DNA of 64,000 nt from Cytospora piceicola (lineage: Eukaryota > Ascomycota > Sordariomycetes > Diaporthales > Cytosporaceae). The DNA lies in the NCBI GenBank assembly GCA_023375675.1, contig JALQBC010000012.1, forward strand, positions 990,666 to 1,054,665, in the 5' to 3' direction. Under the pieces are notes generated by a model. That model was not told the origin of the DNA, ran no database searches, and saw only the letters and a list, made by a program, of their open reading frames with translations. Position numbers and translations under genes: made by a program. Shown here one piece after another: positions 47,383 through 58,528 of this stretch. Within the stretch, counting starts at the first letter, position 1. Every line of letters begins with the position of its first letter.

Positions 47383-48629
47383 TTATATGAGGCTGGCTGG
47401 GGGAAGGTAATACAGTCCTACTCCCCACAGGCACCAGAGCTTCCACGTATTGGAGTCCGCCTTGGGCGACCGTTTGGTGATTACACGGAGTGCCACAATG
47501 GCGCCGATGAGAACTGGTGGAAGAATGATGGTCCAGTGACCGCGAGGCCACCAAACCCAGGCAGAGAAGCCCGTCCAGAAAGGGATCAGCAGCGCGAGGG
47601 AAACGCGGCTCGTCCAGTCACCCAGAGCCAAAGGCACCGTCCACCGGCTCCTGAGCCGGTCGCCTGCCTGGTCCTTCAGGTCCTGTACCTGCATCGTCGT
47701 CAGGATCACAACGCTAACGAGGGCTACCCAGTTGTAGCCGGTAGGGCTCAGCCGCGGGCCGGAGACGAGGCCCGGTACCTGTGGGAGCCTGAGAATACTG
47801 TCCTCCGGTTGAGTTCCAGCAGGGTAGGTTAGTCCCAGACTGGCAGACCCAGCCACAATACGTAGACTGGCCGTGTTGAAAAGGGAGAAGGCGATGGCAA
47901 TCAAGATGTCGCGCGCCATAGTGTCGCCGCCCCGCAGATCGTTATATGCGTACGACCCGACCTGGATATAGAGCCCCTCCCGTTCGACGCCCAGTGCTCG
48001 GTTCAGCGCCAGACACAAGGGGATCGCGACGAGCAGAGATCGCCGGGCTTGTTGTGCTGTTATGCGGCCTGACGGGATAGGTCTCCATGGCTTATTTGCT
48101 AGGTCTTCCGCTAGGGATTGGGGTGCTGTCTGATTCTGGACTAGGCGCAGTCGATTTGGTGTTAGTCATAACCTGGACAGTAGCTAGACGGGGCCTGGAA
48201 GTGACATTATGATGATAAGACGACGCGGGCGAGTGTGTTATTTTGGGCGACTTTTTTGCAGAGGAACCTACGGTCGAATATGAGAACATTGGCCCAGTTG
48301 AATGCCACTGCGAGGAGGGTGTGCCACAAAATCGTGGCAGAGGTCAATCCGCCCGTGCTAGCGCTGGTCTGCAATAGCTCTGGTCCGGCTAGGGCACTCA
48401 GCACGCCGAAAGCAGTGTTCGGGATTACGAAGGTTATAAAGTTGCTCTCCGTGAAAGCCCATATAAGGTATGGGGTTTGGACAACAAGGGCAAGAAATGA
48501 GCCAGAGGCTGTGGCGGATGCGGGAGGATCGACAGGGGGTTCAACACCATCCCCGCCGGGGGAGGTGACTGGGCGAGTATCTTTGAGGTGGATTTTGACC
48601 ATGCCCTTGTCGTCTTTGACTACAGACAT
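47383..48629 (-). CDS. UbiA-family integral membrane prenyltransferase or terpene cyclase
   Basis: A polytopic membrane enzyme acting on isoprenyl diphosphates. Exon 1 is 48272-48629 and exon 2 is 47383-48140, with a GTAGGT donor, GACTAAC branch and CCTAG acceptor. This gives 371 residues. Splicing creates the first Asp-rich site, VLIFDLQNQ (Asp 119), followed by AEDLANKPWRPIPSGR (Glu 131/Asp 132). The second site reads MQVQDLKDQAGDRLRSR, then TVPLALGDW. Both sites bind Mg-diphosphate in UbiA proteins. About eight hydrophobic segments are visible. This fungal subfamily includes Fma-TC of the fumagillin pathway, a UbiA-type sesquiterpene cyclase, as well as prenyltransferases; which activity applies cannot be told. 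An in-frame stretch near SASLGLTYPAG (47800-47860) could hide a 51-nt intron. It may supply the scaffold of the neighbouring cluster. Confidence 0.9.
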
Positions 48630-48779
48630 CTCGGCGGTTATAGAAGTTTAAGGAAGTTTGTCAACGGAAACGCCTCGGCCAGACAGACTAGGTTCGGGGA
48701 TAGTTATAAAGTTTTCCCTCTAAGCTGATGATAGTTTACGATACCGTTACCGTAGACTGCAGATACGGCGATGTGTGCT
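48630..48779. other. UbiA upstream flank, junction to RIP block 2
   Basis: Normal-composition DNA of about 150 bases that turns TA-rich from about 48780. The UbiA promoter therefore abuts RIP-type DNA. Confidence 0.55.
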
Positions 48780-49564
48780 CTAATTAGGCACCTACCGGTA
48801 TAGTAAGGCACTAAAAGTCTGTCTATACTCTACCTCTGCTATACCTTAAAGTGCTTATATAATTAACACCCTTTAACCTTTTAACTTTAATTAAATAATA
48901 ACTATAGTAATAAAGCATTTAAAGGTATAGTTTTATATTAAGTATATATATATATTTATAACTAATTTAAGTTTAAAAAGCTTATAGTAAAATAAAGCTT
49001 TATTTATTAATTAAATAGTTTATATTTAAATATACTTTATATTATTTAATAAAACCGTTTAATTATATAAGTATTCTTTTAACGTTATATTATATACTTT
49101 TAATTAGTTTAAGCTATATATTATATTTATTATTTTAAGTTAGTAATTAAAATAAACTATTTTTAAAGCTTAAAAGTATAACTTTAATATTAAGAAAAGT
49201 TAATATATTTAAAGTTAAAGTAATATATATATTTTAATTAAATTATAAAATAGTATATAATATAATTAATTATTAATAAAACTATTAAACTTTATAATTA
49301 CTATTTAAATTTAACTATATAAAAAAACTATACTTTTTAATAATTATTATATTAAATTATTTATAAATTTAAATTTTAAAGTTAACTTAAAAAACCTTAT
49401 AAACTATAATACTTTCTATTAAAAAAGCTAATATTTATTTTATAAAGTAAGTAAGTATATTAAGGAACGGCGGTAGAACTGCCTGCCGAGAAGGCCTTTT
49501 ATTAAAAAGGATCGGAAACTTAATAGCTAGTTAGTTAGATAGTTAAATACGCCGCAGCCTTAAG

Positions 49565-51586
49565 CGGCGAAATATTTATTTATTTACTTTATAATTAACT
49601 ATTTATTAGTTAATTTATATATTTACTTACTTATTTACATACTTACTTACTTACTAACTTAATTACTAACTTACTTACTTACTTACCTACTTACTTACTT
49701 ACTTACTTACTTATTAACTTACTTACTTAATAACTAAGTAACTAACTTATTAACTACCTTTATAGCTAACTTATTAGCTAACTTACTAGCTAACGTATTA
49801 GCTAACTTATTAGCTAACTTACTAGCTAACTTACTTCCTTACTTACCTACTTACTTACTTACTTATATACTTACTTACTTACTTACCTACTTACTTACTT
49901 ACTTACCTACTTACTTACTTACTAAATAGCTTACTTACTTATTTACTTACGTAATAGCTAATTTACTTGCTAGTTAACTTACTAGCTAACTAACTTACTT
50001 ACTTACTTACTATTTAACTTACTTACTTCTTTACTTACTTACTTACAGGTTTACTTATTTACTTATATATTTACTTACTTAATAGCTAACTTACTTACTA
50101 ATTTACTTACTTACTTACCTATATACTTACTTATTTATATATTTATTAGCTAATAGACTTACTAGCTAATCTACTTACTAACTAATATACTAGCTAACTT
50201 ACTAGCTAATCTACTTATTAACCTACTTACTTATTTATTTACTTACTTAATAGTTAATTTACTTACTAGCTAATTTACTAACAACCTTACTTACCTACCT
50301 ATTTACCTACCTACCTACCTACTTACTTACCTACTTACTTACTTACTTACTTATTTACTTACTTAATAATAAGTTTACTTACTAGGTAACTTACTAGGTA
50401 ACTTACTAACTAACTTACTAACTAACTTACCTATTTACTTACTTACTTACTTACTTATTTACTTACTTAATAGCTAATTTACTTACTAGCTAATTTACTA
50501 ATAAACTTACTTACTTACTTACTAATTTACTTAATTACTTAATAATTAACTAGCTAACTTACTAGCTACTTTACTAGCTAACCTACTAACTAACTTATTT
50601 ACTTACTTACTTACTTAGTTACTTATTTATTTATTTATTTAGTAACTTAATTATTAACTAACTAACTTACTTATTTACTTACTTATTTATTTACTTATTA
50701 ACTAATTTACTTTTTAAATTTAATAGCTATTTTATATACTTATTTATATACTTACTTATTATCTAACGTATTTACTAATAAACTTATTAACTAGCTTACT
50801 AACTTACTTTACTTATTAATTTATTTACTAGCTTATTTATTAACTAACTAACTTATTTATTAACTTATTTATTTACTTACTTACTTTTAATTTAACTACT
50901 TTCTAATTTAAGTACTTACTTATTAACTAGCTTACTTAGTTACTTACTTACTTACTTAAAAATTAAATAACTAAACTACTAGCTACTTTACTAACTAAAT
51001 TACTAACTACTATACTAACTACTTTACTAGCTAATTTACTACTTAAATTACTAGCTAACTTACTAACTAACTTACTTACCTACTTACCTACTTACCTACT
51101 TACCTACTTACCTACTTACCTACTTACCTACTTACCTACTTACCTACTTACCTACTTACTTACTTACTTACTTACCTACTTACCTACTTACTTACTTACT
51201 TAATAGCTAACTTACTAGCTAGCTTATATACTTACTTACTTACCTACTTATTTACTTACTTACTTAATAGCTAATTTACTTATTAAGTAATTTACTTACT
51301 AGCTAATTTACTTATTAGCTAACTTATTAGCTAACTTAGTAGCTAACTTAGTAGCTAAATTACTAACTAAATTACTAGCTAACTTACTAGCTAACCTACT
51401 AACTAACTTACTAGCTAACTTATTAACTAACTTACTTACTTACTTACTTACTTACTTAATAGCTAAGTTACTAAATAGCTTACGTACTTACTTACCTACT
51501 TACTTACTTATTTACTTACTTACTAGCTAATTTACTAGCTAACGTACTAGCTAACTTACTAACTAATTTACTTACTTACCTACTTA

Positions 51587-51683
<97 letters not shown>

Positions 51684-51690
51684 CTACTAA
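49565..51690 (+). repeat. (TTAC)n tetranucleotide array, left arm
   Basis: About 2.1 kb of ACTT/TTAC repeats with scattered variants (TAGCTAACTTAC, TACCTACT). Pure runs lie at 51065-51160 (CTTACCTA) and 51590-51690. No ORF. The reverse-complement array is at 53880-54660 and again from 62258. Confidence 0.95.
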
Positions 51691-51694
51691 CTTA

Positions 51695-52160
51695 ATTCGA
51701 ATCTAAAGGCTTATATAAGCCTTCGGTAAAGAAAAAGGAAGGGAAAAGCTAGGGTTCGGGTTAAGAACCTTAAGAACTTAGAGAACTAAAACTATTAGCT
51801 TTAATAGTAAGCTTACCTTAAGGGCTACGATTTAATTAAATATACCGTTTAATAGCCCTTTTTCTATAGATTTAGATTTAGGTAACTGCTTATTAATCGG
51901 ATTAAAACTCAGGCGTATATCTTAGTTCGAACCTAAGGTTTTCGGTAGAGAGGAAGGGAGGGAAAGGCTAGAGTTCGGGTTAAGAACCTAAGAAACCTAA
52001 GAAACCTAAAGAATTAGAACTATTAGCTTTAATACTAAGCCTATCTTAAGGGCTACGATTTAATTAAATATACCGTTCAATAGCCCTTTTCCTACAGATT
52101 CAGATTTAGGTAAGTAGGTCTTAATCGGATTAAAACTCGAGCGTGTATCTTAGTTTTTCT
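51695..52160 (-). repeat. Two tandem copies of the palindrome-bearing unit, reverse orientation
   Basis: Two units of about 230 bases in tandem. Each contains AAGGCTTATATAAGCCTT or a decayed form, then a T-arm-like hairpin (GGTTC loop GAACC). An inverted pair GGGCTA...TAGCCC around TTTAATTAAATATACCG follows. The first copy keeps the 18-base palindrome at 51706-51723; in the second it has diverged. Confidence 0.85.
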
Positions 52161-52460
52161 GTAAAAGGTCTTATCGTAGGCCTTATCGTAGGCTAGGTCT
52201 TAAAGTGACTGTAAGTCTTCCGGCAGGTATTAAAAGGCCTTATAATTTCTAGTTCTCTTAGCCGTTCGACGGTTAAAATCACTGCTTTTTATAGCTAATT
52301 AGATACTTTAGACAGGTGCTATAGCGAATTAGCATAATTGTAATTTAAACCTAATTAGAATTAAAAACAAGTAGTATAAATCTTAAAGGTAATAATTTTC
52401 TATTATACTCGCCTACCTTATAAAATAAACATTAACCTTCTTAACAGAAGGTATAGAAAT
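52160..52460 (-). repeat. Distal module of the composite repeat, reverse orientation
   Basis: Contains CTTATCGTAGGCCTTATCGTAGG and ends near CTTAACAGAAGGTATAG. It is the reverse complement of 61640-62010 with many transitions. The distance between matching landmarks is similar in both copies. Confidence 0.8.
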
Positions 52461-52559
52461 TATACCTTTAAAATTTATATTACTTATTTATAAAAGCGTA
52501 TATAAGGTTTAAGCCTTTTAAAGTCTGCTTACTAGCTATACTTAACCGCTTAATAAAAT

Positions 52560-52835
52560 ACTTACCGCTTAATAAAATACTTAATTACCTTAAAGATTTT
52601 ATAAAGACCTTTAAATAATTTACTTTTAAAAAGTAATATACTTAAACAGTATAATAAAACACTATACCTTAACGTATTTTCTATACTGTTTTTAATTTTA
52701 ATTAGCTTTAAATTATAATTATATGAATTTATTATAACATCTGTTTAAAAGATTTAATTAGCTATTAAAAGCAGTAATTTTAATTGTTTAGTAACTTAAT
52801 ATACTAGTAATTATAAGGCTTTTAATTAAAGTTAT
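52560..52835 (+). repeat. Distal module of the composite repeat, forward orientation
   Basis: The part from CTGTTTTTAATTTTAATTAG to AGTAATTATAAGGCTTTTAA matches 61750-61885 with C-to-T type differences. It begins the second, forward arm of the inverted pair. More heavily mutated than the block 3 copy. Confidence 0.7.
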
Positions 52836-53315
52836 AACTGTATTTTTATATTTTATATTTATGTTTTTAAAAATATAAAAATATATATATTTTATATTTA
52901 TATTTCTAGACTTTTATATTTATATTTAATTTTATTTTTAAACCTTTATATTTTATATTTTTATATTTTTAATATAAAAATATAAATACATTATATAAAA
53001 TAATAAAAAGCTATATAAAAGTATAAATAACTATTATATTATTAAGTATTATAGTTATTATTATAAAAGTTTTTAAAGTATATTAATATCTATTTTATTT
53101 AATTTTAAATTTATATTTATATAACTATATATCTTTATATTTTTATATTTTTATATTAGAAATACAAAATATAAATATAAAAATACAAAATATATATTTA
53201 TATTTATATTTATTTCCGACCTTTTATATTTATATTTATATTTATTTCTAACCTTTTATATTTATATTTTTGTATTTTATATTTATATTTTTATATTTAT
53301 ATATATTTTATAACT
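52836..53315. repeat. (TTTATAT)n AT minisatellite insert
   Basis: Nearly 480 bases made only of A and T except for rare C/G, in TTTATATTTATAT-like repeats. It interrupts the forward arm; the same position in block 3 lacks it. Confidence 0.85.
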
Positions 53316-53875
53316 CTGCCTTTAATGCCTGCTAGAAGGCTTACGGTTACTTTAAGGCTTAAATAAGGCCGGACTTATAATAAAGCTGTTTATAAAAGAC
53401 TTTAAATTCGAATTAAGATGTACGCTTTAGTTTTAATTTAATTAAATAAATCTTACTTAAATCTGAATCTATAGAAAAAAGGCTATTAAACGGTATATTT
53501 AATTAAATCGTAGTCCTTAAAGTAGGCTTACTATTAAAGCTAATAGTTTTAATTCTTTAAGTTTTTAAAGTTCTTAACCCGAACCTTAGCTATCCTTTCT
53601 CTTAAAGGCTTATATAAGCCTTTAAATTCGAATTAAGATATACGCTTAACTTTTAAAACGATAAAATAAAACTTACTTAAATCTAAGTTTATAGAAAAAA
53701 GGCTATTAAACAGTATATTTAATTAAATCGTAGCCTTTAAGGTAGGCTTACTATTAAAGCTAATAGTCTTAATTTCTTAGGTCTTTAAGGTTCTTAACTT
53801 AAACCTTAGCCCTTCCTTCCCTTTCTGTCTACCGAAGGTTTATATAAGCCTTTAAATTCGAAATAAGTTAATAAT
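53316..53875 (+). repeat. Two tandem palindrome units, forward orientation
   Basis: Starts with TAATGCCTGCTAGAAGGCTT, then two units. The first ends with a perfect 20-base palindrome at 53604-53623, followed by ATTCGAAT; the second has one mismatch in its palindrome at 53836-53853. The array begins just after it. Confidence 0.85.
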
Positions 53876-53879
53876 TAAA

Positions 53880-54014
53880 TTAGCTAGTAAGTAAGTAAGT
53901 AAGTAGCTAAGTAAGTAAGTAAGTAGATAGGTAAGTAAGTAAGTAAGTAGATAAGTAAGTAGGTAGGTAAGTAAGTAGGTAAGTAAGTAGGTAAGTAAGT
54001 AGGTAAGTAAGTAG

Positions 54015-54069
<55 letters not shown>

Positions 54070-54157
54070 GGTAAGTAAGTAACTAAGTAAGTAAGTAAGT
54101 AAGTAGATAAGTAAGTAGGTAAGTAAGTAACTAAGTAAGTAAGTAGGTAAGTAGGTT

Positions 54158-54188
<31 letters not shown>

Positions 54189-54660
54189 TAAGTAGTAACT
54201 TAACTAGTAAGTTAGCTAATAAATTAACTAGTAAAGTAGTTATTAAAGTAGCTAGTAATTTATTTACTTAATTATTAAGTAAGTAAGTAAGTAACTAAGT
54301 AGGTATTAAGTAAATAAAGTAAGCTAATAAGCTAATAATTAAGTTTATTAGTAAATGCATTAGCTAATAAGTAAGTAAGTAAATAAGTATATAAAATAGC
54401 TATTAAATTTAAAAAGTAAATTAACTAATAAGTAAATAAATAAATAAGTAAATAAGTAAGTAAGTTAATAACTAATCTAATAACTAAATAAGTAAGTAAA
54501 TAAGTAAGTAAGTAAGTAAGTAGGTTAGCTAATAAGGTAGCTAGTATATTAGCTAATTAATTAGCTAATAAGTAAGTAAAGAAGTAAGTATATAAATAAG
54601 TAAGTAAGTAATTAAGTAAGTAAGTAAGTATATAAGTAAGTAAGTAAATAAATAAATATT
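53880..54660 (+). repeat. (GTAA)n tetranucleotide array, right arm
   Basis: About 780 bases of AAGT/GTAA repeats with TAGCTAAT variants, the reverse complement of the left array. Followed by an end module (54660-54800, GCGAAATATTT motif reversed, AAGGCC) that matches 49470-49570 in reverse. Confidence 0.95.
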
Positions 54661-55200
54661 TCGCTATTTAAAGCTATAAAAAAGATAATAAAGTAACGTT
54701 TAAAAGACGTTACTTTATTAGATTTAAAGTAGTTTAAATAGTATATTTAATTATTAAGTTTTTAATTCTTTTTAATAAAAGGCCTTTTTAATAAGCAGTA
54801 TTACTACTATTTTTTAATTATAATAAGTAATAATGTATAATAAAAATATTATAAAAATATTATATTTTAATTTAACTTAAATAATATTTTAAAATAAGTT
54901 TTTTTTATATAAAGTAAATAATATTATTTAAGTTAATAAGGTTATAATAATATTATTATAATTATAATTATAAAAAAGAAAGTTAAAAAGAAAGTATAAA
55001 ATTAATATAAAAAATTATATTAAAATTAGTATTTTTTATTAACTTATTATAGTTAATAGTATATTCCGAGATTATATATAAGATACTATATCTGCCGAGT
55101 TTCTAATTATCGCCTTATACTTTATACCTTTATCTGTCTACTTAAGTACTAATTAAGTATCTACCTATTTTACTGCCGAGGTCTGCTATATAGCTATAAG

Positions 55201-56214
55201 TGCAATATCCCGGCCTGACCCTCCGCCTTTGACTTCCCTCTATGAAATGCACGTCTGTTGTGATCCACGACCTCTGTTGTGCGGGTGAAACAAGAAGCTG
55301 GCAGGCTAGCAGGCTCAGCTCGGCGCTCCGTATCAGCATCGATGTTGGTACTGTGTTCACACTGACAAAATGACACTAGCGCCATGTTCTCCTGCTTGTC
55401 ACTCGAAACGGCTGACGCGTCTACCACACCCAGAATCCTTCATTGCAACCCATCTTCCCGAACCCATAAGCTGAAAAACGCCACAGGTCGATACATAGAC
55501 GGCGGGAGTGCAAGTGGAGGTTTACCTAGGTACATGCTAGACGTCGAAATTCGCATAGGCACGTTTTATATGTACGTATATACCTATGAAGTACATATTG
55601 TAGCATGGTAATAACTCGGACAGAAGTCTCCAGGAGGTACCGAGATTTTCGGCGCAGTAATCACACTCCTTGACCTTATGCCTGAATTCTACTCTATAAC
55701 TGGGCCGCATACATACACATGTAAGTGCTCCGTCGACTCCAGGGTTCCTCATCCAACGCTACCTAGGTAGCAAGAAACACTACTTGTGTGTCACAAGAAA
55801 CACTACTTGTGTGTCAGCTCGATACTGATTGCACGACCAGAGTTGGCTCTGCAATGGCGAGATTGGGCGTTGTGACCAGTGATAGAGTGCATATGTACAA
55901 ATTACCTAGTTAGATAGGTAGAGTTGCAAGACGGCCTCCTGTCACGGCCCCCAATTTCGAACGACCAACTCCCAAAGTAAATACCAAGCCTTAGACAGCC
56001 TGGCTTCCGTCTCTCCTTGAAGGCTCAGGGTTGGCCAAGAGGGTACAGCATATAAGCCACGCACCTGCCCAAGTGTCCGTGTTCAACCTCTTGCTCGATT
56101 TCCTCGCCGGGAGAACGTGGTGCCAGCCATTCCTGACGATTTGTTCTCACTCGGGCGCTTTTCTGTCTTTCTCCCTTTCAGAGCCGAAATCTGGTCAATA
56201 CGGGCCGATAGAAC
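55201..56214. other. Intergenic, upstream of the 7TM gene
   Basis: Normal composition returns at about 55205. Contains a direct repeat of 22 bases (AAGAAACACTACTTGTGTGTCA type) at 55768-55815 and CCTAGGTA motifs at 55525 and 55760. The last 250 bases look like a leader of the 7TM gene. No gene is recognised. Confidence 0.55.
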
Positions 56215-57823
56215 ATGGGTGCCGGCGCAAGAGGCATCATCCTCCTCAAGTGGATGCTAGTATGCACGGCCATTTGCGCCATCTTGCTCATCCTGCGGCT
56301 CCTGTCCGCCCGGATACAGAGGAGAAAGGCCTACGCCGACGACTGGATGGTGCTCATCGCGTTTGTAAGTCCGACGCCCTCGGCCAACCACACGGCATTC
56401 CCGCGGAGATCATCGACGTCACTCTTCAGATGTGCCATGAAGTTGTCGCAACCTTTTCGAACACTAAGATAGCCATGGACACCGTGCTAACCAGATTGAT
56501 ACCCGTTCACAGGCCAGCGTTGTTGCATTGGACGGTGTTGGCATCTGGGCAATTTACAATGGACTCGGGAAGCACACAATCGAGCTCACGTTGTATGAGA
56601 TAGGCGTCATGCAGAAGGTGAGCGCTCCTGTGCCTTCACAGACAGATTACATAACTAAAAAAAAAACTTCACTTTCGCAGCTCCTCGTGGCAGCTAATGT
56701 GTGCTGGCTCGTGGGGACCGTCTTTAACAAACTCTCCGTGTTATGGCTGTACCGGCGCATCTTCAAAACACCCGTGTTCCTCAAATGGACGATGGGGGTG
56801 TTCATGGTGGTTGTCGCGTTCGGCATCGCCTTCTTCGTCGTGTTCATGACACAGTGTCATCCCGTCTCTTACATCTGGAACCCGGTGCCGGGCGGTGGCT
56901 GCCGTAACCTGACGTACCAAGAGTATGCCTCTGTCAGCGTGAACATGGCCATCGATCTCGCCATCTTCATCCTTCCACAGCCAGTGCTCTGGAGGCTGCA
57001 GATGACAACGCGGAGTAAGCTCCAAGTAACGGTCATGCTCAGCTTTGGTCTCATGTAAGTAATACTGAATCATAATCTTCACGTTGTCCGAAGAGTTATG
57101 CATGGATACAGGAGACGTTATTTGCTGACGTCTTTCACTCCAAGAACCATCGCTGTCATGGCCTGGCGAATTCAAGCCACCTACGTGAGCGCGCAAAACC
57201 CCGACTTCGTCTACTCGCTGCAGACTATCGGCCTCATCAGTGGCCTCGAGCTGTGGCTAGGCATCATCGTGGCCTGCATGCCCACGATCGCGCCCGTCTT
57301 GCAGACGTATGTGCGGCCCACTTTCCAGCGGCTGACGTCGTACTACCACAGCCGCCGCAGCTGGAGCAAGGAGGAGCGCGGCAGCAGCCACAAACCAGTC
57401 TCTTCCGAGGAGATTCAGCTGAAAGACAGCAGCGGTAGTGGGGGGTCGTTCCGCGGCGGCCCCCGCGTCGGCGCGTCGAGCCTGTCCACCAAGGTCTCAT
57501 CGCTCGGCAGGAGACAGCCGACGGACAGGCCGGGGGCTTTTGAGCGCGCTCTACGTGACAACAGGGGTGACAACTCGTCTGAGGGGGTGGATGATGAGGG
57601 TCGCATCCTGTGGACAGCAGGGGACGGCGGTGCGTGGCATACCGGCCCGCGGATGGGGGGTAACTTTGCACATGTCGAGGACGAGATGGCGGGCACGCCT
57701 GGGATTCATGTACACCACGAGCTCGACCGGCAAGAGGAGTACAGACAAGGTGCAGCATTGCAGCCTCTCGTCGCAGGAGCACCCAGAGCAGAGGCTGTGG
57801 GGTGTTCGAGAAATAATTGGTAG
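56215..57823 (+). CDS. Rhodopsin-like seven-helix integral membrane protein (SAT4/PTH11-type)
   Basis: A plasma-membrane protein of the fungal rhodopsin-domain family; some members (PTH11-like) are sensors, most have no known role. Exons are 56215-56364, 56513-56617, 56681-57054 and 57145-57823, giving 435 residues. Seven hydrophobic segments are visible, among them LKWMLVCTAICAILLILRLL, LVAANVCWLVGTVFNKLSVL and FMVVVAFGIAFFVVFMTQC. Family landmarks are YADDWMVLIAF after helix 1, GLGKHTIEL in the first loop, W...CR near helix 4 and LPQPVLWRLQMTTRSKL. No N-terminal CFEM domain is present. The last 140 residues are a Ser/Gly/Arg-rich cytoplasmic tail. It sits between RIP blocks 2 and 3 next to the methyltransferase. 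Confidence 0.92.
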
Positions 57824-58528
57824 GGTCGTTGTGTGACGAGCGGCGAGGAAACCACCAGGGGTAAGAATTCCGCAGATGTTTTGTTTTGAGTACTTCGTAG
57901 CTAGCACTCGCAGCTTAGCAGCGCTGTCCTTCTATTTTCTGTTTTCGCAACAAAATTCGAATCCATGATGCACCTGGATTCTGGGCTATTTCTCAAATGT
58001 GTCACTGTATACTGTGGCGTGTCTCATAATCAGTATTACAATGATTTTGAATCTTCTATGGCACCGAGCATTAGTTATAACTCTGGCAAAGTCGTGATTC
58101 GACTTGTAGATGTCTAAAAAAAAAAAAAGGGAACATCCATTCTCCAATAGAGAAATCATCAGTCTAGTAATACCCACTGCTCCTTGGATACCCACGTAAT
58201 TACCTCGAAACTGTGTGTGATATTTCTTACAAAAATGGCTGTCTAAGAAAGTACCGGTACTCACAATTAGGTATTCTTGGAAACCAAGCCACCTCGGGGA
58301 GAGAGGGGAGTGTCAATCTCTAATTGGGTACTTAAAAGCTGACCACCTTCCCCGAAATTGGCATTGGGTTTCCTACTGTTTGTTACCCTTTCAAACTGAA
58401 GCCTTTATGAGCGGCGATCTCCTATTCCCTCCACTCAGCAACGTTTTTGTAAAGCCACTTACTTCAGCATACGGCCAGTCGGGCTCATTTATTACTTGCC
58501 TTCCTGGTTGACAAAGGAAAACCATAAG
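57824..58528. other. Intergenic, nothing recognised
   Basis: 700 bases between the 7TM gene and the methyltransferase. An A12 run lies at 58117-58128. Short ORFs without motifs. Confidence 0.5.

Larger units (their letters stand above)
48780..55200. repeat. RIP block 2: inverted composite repeat with TTAC/GTAA arrays
   Basis: About 6.4 kb without any ORF, strongly TA-rich, poor in CA/TG. Its internal order is: unique AT-rich DNA to about 49460, end module (49470-49565), TTAC array, two palindrome units, and a distal module to about 52460. Then the same parts follow in opposite orientation: distal module from about 52560, TTTATA minisatellite insert, two units, GTAA array, end module to about 54800. 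It is a head-to-head pair of one composite element. The parts are listed separately. Confidence 0.85.

Noticed and set aside
47182..47832. 216-residue plus-strand ORF
   Set aside because: Antisense to the UbiA gene, no family motif.
49565..51690. Long periodic array as a CRISPR array
   Set aside because: The period is 4 bases with no spacers, and the genome is clearly eukaryotic.
55777..55815. Direct repeat as a transposon target-site duplication
   Set aside because: The two copies are adjacent, with nothing inserted between them.
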